A DNA stretch of 64,000 bases. It comes from Pinus tabuliformis (lineage: Eukaryota > Streptophyta > Pinopsida > Pinales > Pinaceae). Where the stretch lies: NCBI GenBank assembly GCA_031772625.1, contig CM062814.1, forward strand, positions 367,731,781-367,795,780, read 5' to 3'. The notes under the pieces are model-generated. The model did not search any database and was not told the DNA's origin. It was given only the letters and a program-made list of their open reading frames with translations. Positions 46,848 to 58,117 of the stretch are shown piece by piece; position 1 is the first letter of the stretch; every line of letters starts with the position of its first letter. Made by a program: the position numbers and the translations under genes.

Positions 46848-49309
46848 ATGTCATTGCAGGCAGTATGTCCGTTCAGGCTTGTTTTTCTAATCTCATTTGT
46901 TGTTTGTTTGGCTGCCATCACAAACGCAGACGTCCACAGATATACCTTCATCGTAAGTTTGTTAATTAGTCATTTTGAAGTTTTAGGTCTGTAGAGCCAA
47001 AAAGCTTTGGAAAAGGAAAGAAGGAAAGACTTCACCTAGAGGCTATGCAAGTAGTAGATATCTTTAATGTTTGATGTTTGGATGCCTACACAGCTTGAAC
47101 AGAAGAATATTACGAGGCTATGCAAGACGTATGAATTAGTCGTCGTCAATGGACAGCTACCAGGCCCAACGATTCATGTACGCAATGGGGACAGTCTTAT
47201 TGTTAAAGTTTATAACAGAGCCAAGTATAATGCCACTATTCACTGGTATGTCACTCTAACCTTAATGGGAAGAACCGCAGATCTCCTATCCATTATATAG
47301 ACTCCCCTTAAATGACAGTTGTCAGGTCAAGGTTTTGTTATTGAAGGTTTAGCTAAAGGCATGTTAAAGCTTCATGATCATGAACATTGCTTATGAAACA
47401 TCGATATATAACTTAAACGAAATACTACTTAACAACTCATATTTAAGGTGAATCTGTATAATGGATATGCGTTGCCTATCTGCTGCGGTTTATAGATATA
47501 TTTGATGCGTATAGATGCGGTCTTTACAGATATATTTGATGGGTATATGTTATAAGACTCGTCCTTATATCTGTCAGGCATGGAGTGAGGCAGCTGCGTA
47601 CAGGGTGGGCTGATGGACCTGGATATATTACACAATGTCCCATTCAACCTGGTGGACGTTACACATACAGATTCAACATTACTGATCAAGAAGGAACCTT
47701 GTGGTGGCATGCTCATGTGTCATGGCTCCTAGCTACTGTGCATGGAGCTTTCGTAATCTACCCTAAGAAAGAAAGCTCATATCCCTTTCCTAAACCCCAT
47801 GGGGAAACTCCTCTTATAATAGGTAATGAGTTGCTTTGATCTTCAATAGAGAAATCATTAATGTATGTTCAATGGCTAATATTGATTAAAAGCAATGCTG
47901 TAATGGAACAGGAGAATGGTGGAACGGTGACCCTATCGCGGTTATAGACGAAGCACTCCGCACTGGTGGTGCGCCCAATTTGTCGGATGCATATACCCTA
48001 AATGGACAGCCAGGAGACCTGTATAACTGCTCTAGGGCAGGTATTAATACTTTCCTTTCATAGATCAGGTATTGAAATTATATAAATTGGTTGGTTTAAT
48101 ATTGACTTATTCATATTGTTGATGCAGGGACATTTCGGTTTCTTGTAAAACAAGGAGAAACTTACCTTCTACGGATGGTCAATGCTGCACTCAATAGTGC
48201 GCACTTTTTCAAGATAGCAGGCCACAAATTTACAGTTGTGGCTGTCGATGGTTCCTACACCAAGCCATACAAAACAGATGTAATCGTCATTGCTCCCGGT
48301 CAGACTACCGATGTTCTTGTCACCGCCGACCAACCAGTGGGCAGATACTATATGGCTGCCCGAGATTATAACAATCAGGCAGCATTCGATAACACTACAA
48401 CTACAGCAATTTTTGACTACGTGGGACACAAAAATACACGCCCCATTTTACCTAGTCTTCCATACTACAATGACACCGGGGTCGTTACAAGATTTAGTAC
48501 AGCACTGCGAAGCCTAAATTCCAAAGAGTTCCCAGTGGACGTTCCACATGGCATAGATGACAGCCTCATCGCCACAGTGGGACTGGGATTACTTCCATGT
48601 GAAGCTGGAAACACCTGTCAAGGCCCCAGTGGAACAAGGCTCACTGCGAGCATGAACAACATGTCCTTTGTACTGCCCAGCGTGGCCCTGCTGCAAGCTT
48701 ATTATTTCGGTATTAATGGTGTGTTTATGAGGGATTTTCCATCAAAACCTCCCCTTCGATTCAACTATACAGGGGACGATATTCCCAAAAGACTTTGGGC
48801 TCCTGATCTCGCAACAAAAGTGAGAGTTGTCACCTACAACTCAACAGTACAGCTGGTGTATCAGACAACAAACATCTTAGTGGCAGAGAACCATCCAATG
48901 CATCTTCATGGTTATGATTTTTACGTGGTGGGACAAGGTTTCGGGAACTATAACCCAAAAACCGACCCACTTAAGTTTAACCTGGTGGATCCTCCACAGC
49001 GCAACACCGTGATTGCTCCAATAAGCGGGTGGGTTGCCATAAGATTCAAAGCTGACAATCCAGGTATATACATACATAAACTCATTTGCTCTTCAATTTT
49101 ATTATTAGCCTGCCGATTTTATTCCTAAATTACAGCTCGCTCGATATTAAATGCAAATTATCTTCGTTCTTTGGACAGGAGTGTGGTTTCTGCACTGCCA
49201 TTTAGACGACCATTTAGCATGGGGATTGAATATGGTGTTCCTAGTGAAGAACGGTCGTGGTCCCTTGGCAACATTAGAACCTCCTCCTGTAGACCTTCCA
49301 AAGTGCTAG
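46848..49309 (+). CDS. LAC: Laccase (multicopper oxidase), six exons, intact
   Basis: Exons: 46848-46952, 47094-47245, 47578-47822, 47912-48040, 48128-49063, 49179-49309. All introns are GT-AG and the joined length is 1,698 bp (565 residues). Plant laccases are secreted blue copper enzymes that oxidise monolignols to radicals in the cell wall. [17 protein letters not shown] to ITNADVHRY is a signal peptide. All four copper blocks are present: [16 protein letters not shown] (spanning exons 2-3), [35 protein letters not shown] and [20 protein letters not shown]. The protein ends [10 protein letters not shown]. Six exons is the usual plant laccase structure. I see no broken codon or splice site. 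It lies between two direct repeats and is predicted to be duplicated beyond the window. Lignin role is family knowledge; exact paralogue is not determined. Confidence 0.95.
48177..48197 (+). promoter_or_regulatory. Candidate miR397 target site in laccase exon 5
   Basis: The sequence ggtcaatgctgcactcaata (from 48177) encodes VNAALN, the segment where miR397 pairs with laccase mRNAs in other seed plants. Twelve contiguous bases (gctgcactcaat) match the usual site, with one G:U-type change and mismatches mainly at the ends. Likely functional; not proven. Confidence 0.65.
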
Positions 49310-49320
49310 AAAGAAAAGGA

Positions 49321-49537
49321 AATATCAATAATCATATCAGAATACTTCACGAGTACAAGGATCTGGACTCATTGAGGGATGCTTATTGATTTAAAATCTA
49401 CGGCCATTAGTGGCGTAGTTAAAATAAAAATATCAATAACCATATCAGAATACTTCACGAATACAAGGATCTGGACTCATTGAGGGATCCTTATTGACTT
49501 AAAATCTACGGCCATTAGTGGCGTAGTTAAAATAAAC
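49321..49537. repeat. 108-bp tandem duplication in laccase 3' region
   Basis: The segment starting aatatcaataa(t/c)catatc occurs at 49321 and 49429, about 108 bp apart, with only a few differences. It begins 12 bp after the stop codon. An aataaa at about 49531-49536 in the second copy is a possible polyadenylation signal. Confidence 0.9.
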
Positions 49538-49647
49538 CTCAAACATGAAGGCGAACTGTTTTTATTTTGAGGGATTGCTAACGGATCATGAATAGGCTAC
49601 GATTGTTTTTTCTTCTGGTAAGGATGGTCATTTTGGGATATTGAATT

Positions 49648-49717
49648 CACGTTAGTTTTTATTAAATTTCTATAAGCATGAGATTGTTAGTTTTTATTAA
49701 ATTTCTATAAGCATTAT
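49648..49717. repeat. 37-bp near-tandem duplication
   Basis: gttagtttttattaaatttc followed by tataagcat occurs at about 49651 and 49687, separated by gagatt. Confidence 0.85.
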
Positions 49718-50349
49718 TGAATTTTTATTTTTTATTTATAATAAAATTGGATAAGAATTTTTGGAGATTTGGGAAATTCCAATTCAGTGTCATTATTCCA
49801 TAGATTCACTGTTATTATTAAAACAAATATTATATAAATGTTACACATTTATAATTCTTTTATAAATGTTATATATTTAGAGTTGCATGTTTCTATAGAC
49901 TTTAACCCAAACAAATAATTAAAAAAACACCTTCTTCAATTATTGTCACAAAGCGACAGAAAACCACATATGAATCATCAACAAAACAACATTTGTGACA
50001 ACACCCTTCACAAAATATCAAACCTCTGTGATGGATGACACAAACATGTCGACACCGAATCCTGCTTGTCGAACGACAAAAACACATGTTGTCGACCATT
50101 CCTAGCAGAATTGTCAATGAACTCAAGTCGACAGCCAGGTGCAACCCATATCAACTGAATGCCATGAAAATTATGAACATTACCTGAACAACCTAATCCC
50201 TAACCAACACTATTAATCTGTCGAAGCTGAACTGAAGTACAATGATACTGAACAATGATGATGACACTTGAACACCTGTACAATTCAATCAATGAAATCC
50301 TTCTGGATCATTCCTCTCCACTTGAAAGCTTTTGGACCGCAAAGGTTTG

Positions 50350-51051
50350 AATAAACAAATAGTCGATGAGGGTAGAACTCCCTCCCTTTCCACCTTCACC
50401 TGACGATGTACCAATACATTCGATCAATCACCTGCAAATGATGACCCTGATGATGTTGATCGTGGCACTTTTTGATTCAGTGACATGTTTCTTCCATCTA
50501 CAGTATGAACAACTTGTGACGATGCGCAAACGACCTGTTATCAACATGAAAATTGAATTCTTTCCACGAAGAATCATGAGTTAGTGATTCACAATCTTTG
50601 AAAACAGTCTCTACTGGATGTTTTTTAATACCATCAACCTGTATAAACAATCTATTTTGCGGAATAACAGAGACAATCAAAGACTTTCGACATCAAATGA
50701 GCTACTTGATTTAACATACTTTCCTGATTCATGTTTACTAAGTGAACTTGCTGCACTGAACCTATCGAACTCTAAGGTGAAATTTGTTGCAACTTAGTTT
50801 TTCTTTGAAAGTATTGAGTTAGTTGTTGATTTTTTTGAATCACTTTTTCCTTTATTTATTACATGATGTTTCCATTGATTAGCACTTTCCTCTGATGGAT
50901 ATGTTCCCATTAAACACTTTGAAACTGCTTTAAAAAAGGCTTTGATATGAAAACAAATAGGTTTTCTCTCCACTTGAAAAGAGGTTTCCAAACTGTTCGA
51001 GACATGCATGGCGACACAATACAAGAGAAATCGAACATTGAATTTCCCCAA
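50350..51051 (-). pseudogene. E6 region downstream of protease, unknown coding
   Basis: Contains RLFIQVDGIKKHPVETVFKD and SSWKEFNFHVDNRSFAHRHK in one open frame at 50680-50498, plus a serine/lysine-rich frame at 51051-50794. Equivalent to 32207-33252 in E4. No pol motif; family unknown. Confidence 0.4.
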
Positions 51052-51164
51052 TACTAACCTGTATCCCTACAACTGTTAAGTTCCAAACTTAAACAAGAAT
51101 CATGCTGATTTTTATGTTGATCATCTACACACATGATTACAAACTGCTTGTTTGAACTTATTAA

Positions 51165-52739
51165 TCACTTCATCTGATTATCATTAACTGAATTCAAGTT
51201 ATTTTTACTTTGATGTGCCCTGACAATAAATTCAACACCATCTTTCTTAAGGTGATATTTATGTTCTCTCCTATAAAATACTGCATCATGATCATAAAGA
51301 TAAGGACTTCCTAAGACAACTCCACATATGTCTACTGAAACCACATTTAATTCCACTTCATCAATGTAATTAGTTGTTATGGAAAATCTTAATTGACACT
51401 ATTTGGTGACTTTTATCTGAGTTGATTTATTTAGCCATCCTAATGGGTAAGGTCTTGGATGATTCCATGTTTCCAAACCCAAACTTTTAACTAAATATTC
51501 AGATATTAGATTCACATGTGATCCAGTGTCAAACATTGTGTCTATCTTTGTATTCTTAGAAGTTATCCTTATGTTAAACAATTCAACTATTTTATCCTCA
51601 TGTGAAGGATTTATGTTTGAAGAAGATGCAATAGTTTTCGAACTTGAACCAGTTTTAGAAGTTTTACCTATCGTAACCATGGCAGTTATCATCCTTTCAT
51701 CACCTGAATCTAAACCTAGATCTTGTTGGACTGCAGCAATGGCCTTCTTTTCATCATTATCCTTACGGAACTTTTTGTGCTTAAGTTTTGGACGAAGTTT
51801 CCAACACGTAGATTCATCATGAATGATTCTCTGGCAATGAGAACAAGTAGGTCTTTCCTTCTGAACAATCGTTGATCTCTTTCTCTTCGAAATGTTCTTC
51901 CCCTTACTATCACTGGAATCTTTGGTTTCCAACTCTTTGGATGACTGCGATGAAAACTTGAATGGTCTGCCACTTGATTCAATATGTATGGCTTGAACAC
52001 ACACTTCATCAAAATCATCAGTATTAAACATCAATAATGTATGGTGCAAAAATGAATGTAAATTGCCAATGTATTTTAACAAAGTTTCACGTGTATCCAA
52101 TGAAATACCAAGTGCCATGCTTTATTTATGAACTTTTGAACACTTTTCCCTTTACCTTGCCTTAGATGCTGCCAATCGATAACAGCTTGCTGCATGTATC
52201 CTAAAGGATAGAACTATTTCCTAAGAGATTATAAAAACTTAGACCATGAAGAGATGACTTTTCCTTTACTCTTTACATCTATCTGAGTTTTACCTTCCCA
52301 CCAAATTAAAGTTTTTCCCTAATTCTAAGTGTAGCTAACTGAATTTTAGTTTTAGCGCTAGAAATGTTCTGAATGGGACAATACATTTCTAACTGCTTTA
52401 TCCAGTTATCTAGCTTTTCAGGATTCATTTCGCCATCATAAACAAGTAACTCAAATTTAACATCAAGTTTAAAAAGAGATGTCTTCTTAACTTTCTTTTC
52501 CGTTTTAGATTCTACACTGGAAGAAGAAGAAGAAGAATAGGATGATGGAGATGATGGAGGTGAAGGTGGTTTATCAATCTTCCCTTTAACTTTGTCCTTC
52601 TTCAATGTCTTTGAAGAAGAAGCGACATCTCTCGCCTTCTTGTCTTCGTACAATTCTCCCAACATCTGTTACATGGTTTAGAACACCTACTGAAACTATT
52701 CTTCACTCATCTTAGTTTCAGTGTTTTCACCTGCATTAG
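51165..52739 (-). pseudogene. gag: E6 gag-protease
   Basis: 52665-52306 has SSSKTLKKDKVKGK, a serine-rich tract, FKLDVKFELLVYDGEM and EKLDNWIKQLEMYCPIQN, the Gag capsid start. After a short broken stretch, 52118-51399 has ALGISLDTRETLLKYIGNL, a complete zinc knuckle CSHCQRIIHDESTC (CX2CX4HX4C) and protease motif IDTMFDTGSHVNLIS with the catalytic Asp. 51356-51165 continues VVSVDICGVVLGSPYLYDHD. Gag translation would start right of the E7 insertion near 59420, so E7 separates the start from the rest. No RT follows. Confidence 0.8.
52616..52739. repeat. 124-bp direct repeat flanking E7, left copy
   Basis: Runs from gaagaagcgacatctctcgc to cacctgcattag and abuts the truncated 5' LTR. It has about six differences from the right copy. 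The equivalent place in E4 (about 37877-38001) has this segment only once. Confidence 0.9.
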
Positions 52740-53889
52740 ATTGCAACAAGATGATGGAGCTTAGTGAAAAGAGTCGCCTTCACTAAGTGGGCCCGCAAGC
52801 AAATTATGGCGCAAGTTTTATTTTTGATCCCAGCAGGGATGATCACAGTATGGGTGATCACAGTATGAGTGATCACAGTGTGGGTGACCACAGTGTGGGG
52901 GATCACAGTGTGGATGATCACAGTATGAGTGATCAAAGTCTATTTTTGGACTGGCTGTCAAAAATAGAATAGTCAAATATTATTGTCCCATAATAATATT
53001 TGGACTATAAACTTGATCTTATTCTCTTGGAGCACTTCAGTTTGAGCTACAGATGTGGCCCATGCAGCTGTCAGAAGGAAGTATGCTTTTCTTATGAGTC
53101 AGTTGAGTTGTTGCGTGCATGACTTCAATTAGAACTCAATCAGTTGAGTTTGGTGGAGTTGATTGTGGAGTTGATGGAGTTGTGTTCAGTTTGACTTCGT
53201 TAAACTAGTTGTAGTTAGTCTAACTGCAAATAGACTAATGAAGAGTTGTTAAACTAATTATTAACTCATAATGCAACTATAGAATACATCAGTTAACTCA
53301 GTTGCATGTCAGTGCATGTTCAGTTTAGCAGGGACAGGTGTTAGAGAATCAGATTGCTATCAGTTGTGACTATAGTTGTGCATCAGATCTTACACAATCA
53401 CGGATTGAGTATGCCAATGAGTTTGCTCATGTATTTGACCAGTATTATAGCCTCTGCTCATGTCTTATGTAGTGTGAGTGATTCTTTGGAGGTGAAATAT
53501 GAGTTTGGTAAACCGTTCTCATTCATTCTTCAGCAGGTATTGAGCAGTGGAGGCAGGCAAGCAGTGGAATAGATTTGGAGATCAGATCTTAGTTGTATTG
53601 TGTGTAACAGGTGGAGCTGGTACTGGATTGCTTGTGATAAGCATTGTACTTTGTAATGTTACATGGTCTCAATCATTAATATACAGATAGTGTGGGGTTT
53701 TTAGCGAGATGCTTTCCCCGAGTTACATACTGTGTTAATGTGTGAATGCTCTTGATGTTTTATTGTTATTGATGCTGCTATATTGATGATCAACGTAGAG
53801 GAGCTTATGTATTGTGTATGTATTCCGCAATAGTACATGATCAAAATAATCTCTGTTGAATATGTGTTAAATTATTCAAAATTTCTACA
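52740..53889 (+). repeat. E7 5' LTR, missing ~7 terminal bases
   Basis: Starts attgcaacaagatg where the 3' LTR starts tgttgatattgcaac. It ends atttctaca directly before the primer-binding site. Confidence 0.92.
52841..52930 (+). repeat. 15-bp tandem repeats in E7 5' LTR
   Basis: Six units of the gatcacagtatgggt type. Each unit junction makes the palindrome tgatca or a variant. The location upstream in U3 suits an enhancer array; function is inferred. Confidence 0.9.
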
Positions 53890-53901
53890 TGGTATCGGAG
53901 C
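53890..53901 (+). other. E7 primer-binding site
   Basis: tggtatcggagc, one mismatch from the initiator-Met tRNA complement, directly abutting the 5' LTR. Confidence 0.88.
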
Positions 53902-54149
53902 TGCTGATCATCAGATCTACTATTCAGGAAGTGTTTACATTCGATTTCTTTAGGCAGAGTCTGTAATCGGGCCAGGTAGCCTCTGGATTCATCCTTCCTT
54001 TGGAAGGTGAGATATCTGGTGAATGCCCATACAGTCAATCTATGTACGAGCAATATTGTGTTCTCACGAATCTCAGATCAGAGGCGGTTGAGTTGGTTGC
54101 TGGTGGAATTCGGATTTTGCAGCAGTGTTTTCTTGGTGGCAACGTAGCA

Positions 54150-55523
54150 ATGTCTTTCAACGGATTGCGATTGGAGTATGCTCTTGAGGGCAGCTCAAAC
54201 TATATTGCATGGAAGGATAGGATGGAGGCAGTATTGGATGATAACGGGCTGAAGGAGTTCATAGATACAGATATCCCAAAGCCTACTAATGCTACTCAAG
54301 CTGATGCTTGGCAAAAGAAGACCGCAAAATGTCAATGGATTTTGTTGGAGGGCGTGAAGGATCACATTGTGTCCAGCCTCCATGGAAAGGCTACTCCATA
54401 TTTGATGTGGAAATCATTAACAGAATTATTCCAAAGCAAGAGCGATCAGAGGAAGATGGCACTCAAAGATAAACTCAGAAACATCAAATGCGAGAAGGGT
54501 GACAGTATACCCAAGTATCTCACAAAGTTCACTCAGTGTCGAGGTGAGCTGGGAAGTGTGGGGGTTACTGTCGATGATGAGGACTTGGTGAGCTTGGCTC
54601 TCCTTGGTCTTTGGAAGAGTTGGAATTCCTATCAGGACTCTGTCAATGGTCGGGAGAAATTGCTAGGATGGGAAAGACTATGGTTAGATCTTGTGCAGGA
54701 GGAGATCAGGTGGAGTACCAGGGACAGATCTTTGTCAAAGGGAGCTGATGAAGAGAATTGTGCTTTGGCTGCCAAAGCAAAGAAAGGGAAGAGCAAGAAA
54801 GCTTCTCAGTCTGGTGCGAAAGGTAAGAAGCACGATATGTCCAAGGTGAAGTGTTTTCACTATCACCATCATGGACAATATGCCACTAATTGTCTGCAGA
54901 AGAAGAAGAACAAGCAGGCTGCTGGATCTTCAGCAGGAGAGGCACTAGCCTCACAGTTCGAGCTTGATTTTTCATTGATCGCATGCTTGGTTTCAAGTGT
55001 GATGGGATCGGTGTGGTTCTTGGACAGTGGTGCGTCTTTTCACATGACGAGAGATAGAGATTTGTTCTCTGATCTGGAGGAAAAAGATCTTGGAGTGCAC
55101 ATCGAGATGGGCGATGATGGTAGATACAGTGTGACCGGTATCGGTACCATTTCCTTTGAGAGGGAGTCTGGTAAACCCTTCGTATTGAAGGAAGTCATGC
55201 ATGTTCCAGGATTGAAGAAGAATCTCATCTCAGTGGCGATGTTAGAAGACAAGGGGTATGATGTTTTTTTCAGCGAGGGAAAGGCTTTCCTGCGCAGCAA
55301 GACAACTGGTGAGACCTGGAAGATAGGGGTTCGAGTGAGGAAGCTTTATCAGTTGCATGTAGATGGATGCGCAGCAATGGCGGGCAAGGTAGAAGGATTG
55401 GTGAGCCGGGATGATGGCAAGTTGTGGCACAGAAGATTGGGTCACCTTCACCATGGAGCCTTGAAGATACTGCAGCAGATCACTACAGGGCTTCCTAAAG
55501 GCACACTTGCGCAGTCAGATTAG
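54150..55523 (+). pseudogene. gag-pol: E7 gag, protease and integrase N-terminus
   Basis: Start chosen at ATG 54150 (MSFNGLRLEYALEG) because Copia Gag normally begins just before the NYIAWKDRM motif; the frame is open further upstream. Capsid motifs are TPYLMWKSLTELFQ and LRNIKCEKGDSIPKYLTKF. The knuckle reads CFHYHHHGQYATNC, so the second Cys and the His of CX2CX4HX4C are lost (Y and Q). Protease has VWFLDSGASFHMT. The pre-integrase segment WHRRLGHLHHGALKIL includes the HH of the zinc finger. The frame ends at TAG 55521-55523, just before CKGC, and continues in the same frame. Confidence 0.9.
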
Positions 55524-56375
55524 TGCAAGGGGTGTACTTTGGGGAAGTTTGTGAAAGCCACCTTTCACGAGAAGGATAGTCATGCCAGGACGATCCTTGA
55601 GAGAATTCACACAGACATGTGTGAACCTTTCTCAGTTGCTTCGACAGCAAAACACAGGTATTATGTGATTTTTGTTGATGATTTCTCTCGTAAGTGCTGG
55701 ATCTTCTTCATGCAGAAGAAGAGCGAGACATATTCAAAGTTCTGTGAATTCAAAGCACTGGCTGAGAAGGAGTCGGGGAAGAATGTGAAGGCTCTTAGGA
55801 GCGATAATGGTGGTGAATGCATCTTGAATGAGTTCAAGGATTTGTGCAAGGCAGAAGGGATTCGTAGAGAGCTCATAGCTCCCCATAACCCACAGCAGAA
55901 CGGGGTAGCTGAGCGGAAGAACAGAATGATTGTGGGTTCTACACAGGCAATGTTGCATGATCAGGGCCTATCCCTTCACTTGTGGGCCGAAGTATGCAAT
56001 ATAGCAGTTTATGTGCAGAACCGTTGTCCTCATAAGATACTTGGCATGAGTACACCCGAGGAGGCTTATTCTGGTAAGAAGCCTGATCTTTCTCATTTGA
56101 GGATTTTTGGTGCTAACGTTTACATGCATGTGACGAAGGATGCCAAGAAGAAGTTAGAACCGACGGCAGAGGTTGGGATATTTGTGGGGTACACTGATAT
56201 GCCCCACAACTATCGTGTGTATTTGCGAGACAGTGGTAAAACTGTTGTGCGACGAGATATAAAATTTCAGTAGGAGAAAGCCATGAAGTGTTCGCTTGAG
56301 AGGGAGCTACACTTGCATGCAGATGAGGAGCTATTAGTTCCTAAGGATGAGCTTCAAGACGTGGATCAACCATAG
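55524..56375 (+). pseudogene. pol: E7 integrase
   Basis: Continues with CKGCTLGKF (CC of the zinc finger). Catalytic residues are all visible: HTDMCEPFS, LRSDNGGE and NPQQNGVAERKNRM. The C-terminal region has HLRIFGANVYMHV and VGIFVGYTD. In-frame stops occur at TAG 56271-56273 and TAG 56373-56375, both in contexts where CAG (Gln) is likely ancestral. Confidence 0.9.
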
Positions 56376-57166
56376 GATGAGGTTCATGGAGTGGAAGAGA
56401 CCACTCATGCAACGCCAACCATTAGAGGGCGAAAGCGCTTGACAGAAGCTGAGCGACTGGCTCAAGATGTAGAGAAAGTTGTAGGACCACCTACAACCCA
56501 ACGCAGCCAGAGACAGTCACCTGATCGATACACTGGATACATGGCTCTGATGAGCAAGTGTGTTGTGACTGAGCCATCCTCTTTCAAGGAAGCTGTGGAG
56601 GATCCCGCATGGGTAGACGCCATGGTGGAAGAGTATGATTCTATTGTCAGAAACAGTGCATGGGAGATTGTTCCTAGACCGGAAGGGAAATCAGTGGTGG
56701 GTTCGAGATGGATCTACAAGGTCAAGCAGGCAGCTGACGGGAGTGTGGAGAAGTACAATGAAAGATTTGTTGCCCGAGGCTTTTCACAGATAGAGGGGAT
56801 TGATTATGAGGATACCTTTGCACATGTCGCAAGGTATTCTTCCATACGGACGATTCTTGCTCTCTCAGCGCAGATGGGATGGCACATTCATCAGATGGAT
56901 GTGAAGACTGCGTTCCTCAATGGAGTCATTGAGGAGGAGGTGTACATTGAGCAGCCCGAAGGCTTTGAGGTCTTCAGCAGCGAGTCGCATGTGTGCAGGC
57001 TCAACAGAGCGTTGTATGGGTTGAAGCAAGCACCATGTGCTTGGTACACACAGATAGACAACTATTTCACAGGACTTGGATTCTCCAAGAGCGAGGCGGA
57101 TCCTAACCTATACCAGATTGTGGTGGAGGGTAAGTTGCTTATCATTGTATTGTATGTTGATGATTG
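56376..57166 (+). pseudogene. pol: E7 reverse transcriptase, N-terminal and palm
   Basis: Same frame as integrase. Motifs are DPAWVDAMVEEYDSIVRN, VGSRWIYKVKQAADGSV, FVARGFSQIEGIDYEDTFA, HQMDVKTAFLNGVIEEEVY, ALYGLKQAPCAWY and the catalytic LYVDD. One base is lost directly after VDD, which makes a TGA and shifts the rest into another frame. Confidence 0.9.
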
Positions 57167-58117
57167 ATTCTAACGGGTGATGAGCTGTTGATACTGTCAT
57201 GCAAGAAGGATCTTGCTACAGAGTTTGAGATGAAGGACTTGGGCCTCCTTCACTATTTCCTAGGATTGGAAATATGGCAGTGCAGTGGTGGACTGTTTGT
57301 TTCTCAGGGCAAGTATGCTCGGGAGATACTGGAGAAGTTCAACATGCATGGCTACAAGCCTATTGATGCTCCTCTTCCTGGAGGTTGGAGGAAGGAGGAT
57401 GCCACTTCAGGAGAAGAAGTGGATGCCACTGTTTATCGACAGTTGGTGGGGTCGCTGATTTATTTGGTCAATACATGACCTGATATATGCTATGCAGTTA
57501 ACCAACTTTCACAAGCTATGGTTAAGCCTACCAAGCTCTTCTGGAAGGCGGGCAAGCATGTATTGCGCTACTTGATAGGCACATCGGGATATGGTTTATG
57601 GTACAGACAGGAGGATGAGGTGAAGCTATGTGGCTTCACGGATGCAGATTGGGCAGGGAGCCCAACGGACAGAAAGAGCACATCAAGAGGGGTCTTCAGT
57701 ATTGGATCGACAACAATTTCTTGGTACAATAGGAAGCAGAGATCCGTGGCACTCAGTTCAGCAGAGGCCGAGTATATGGCAGCAAGTTTGGCTGCATGCG
57801 AGGCTATATGGATGAGGAAGATCCTGGTTGGTTTGCTCGGTTCTCATTTGGATCCTACTGTGATTTACTGTGATAACCAGAGTTGCATTAAACTATTGGC
57901 TAATCCTGTATTTCATGATAAATCTAAGCATATTGACATCAGGTACCATCATATCAGAGATTGTGTGCAGCAGAGGATCATGTTGCTTTCATACATTCCA
58001 ACGCAGGATCAGGATGCTGATATTCTGACGACAGCTCTCACCAGGAGCAAATTCGAGTACCACCGAGGCAGGATAGGGGTTGCTGATAATCCATATCTTG
58101 TCGAGAGGGAGTGTTGA
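57164..58117 (+). pseudogene. pol: E7 RT thumb and RNase H
   Basis: After the frameshift the sequence reads ILTGDELLILSCKKDL, FEMKDLGLLHYFLGLEI and YRQLVGSLIYLVNT, then TGA (57476-57478; PDICYAVNQLSQ follows, so CGA for Arg is expected). RNase H motifs are FTDADWAGSPTDRKSTSRG, VALSSAEAEYMAAS, VIYCDNQSCIKLLANPVFH and KHIDIRYHHIRD. It ends VEREC with TGA at 58115-58117, inside the 3' LTR start. Confidence 0.9.
58100..58111 (+). other. E7 polypurine tract
   Basis: The gagagggag run immediately before the 3' LTR, within the last codons of pol. Confidence 0.8.

Noticed and set aside
49171-49389. 72-codon ORF on plus
   Set aside because: Out-of-frame reading of laccase exon 6; the correct frame gives the fourth copper block and a DLPKC end.
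52736-52972. ORFs rich in HTVITHTVI or DHSMGDHSVGD repeats
   Set aside because: Translation of the 15-bp LTR array; not a protein.
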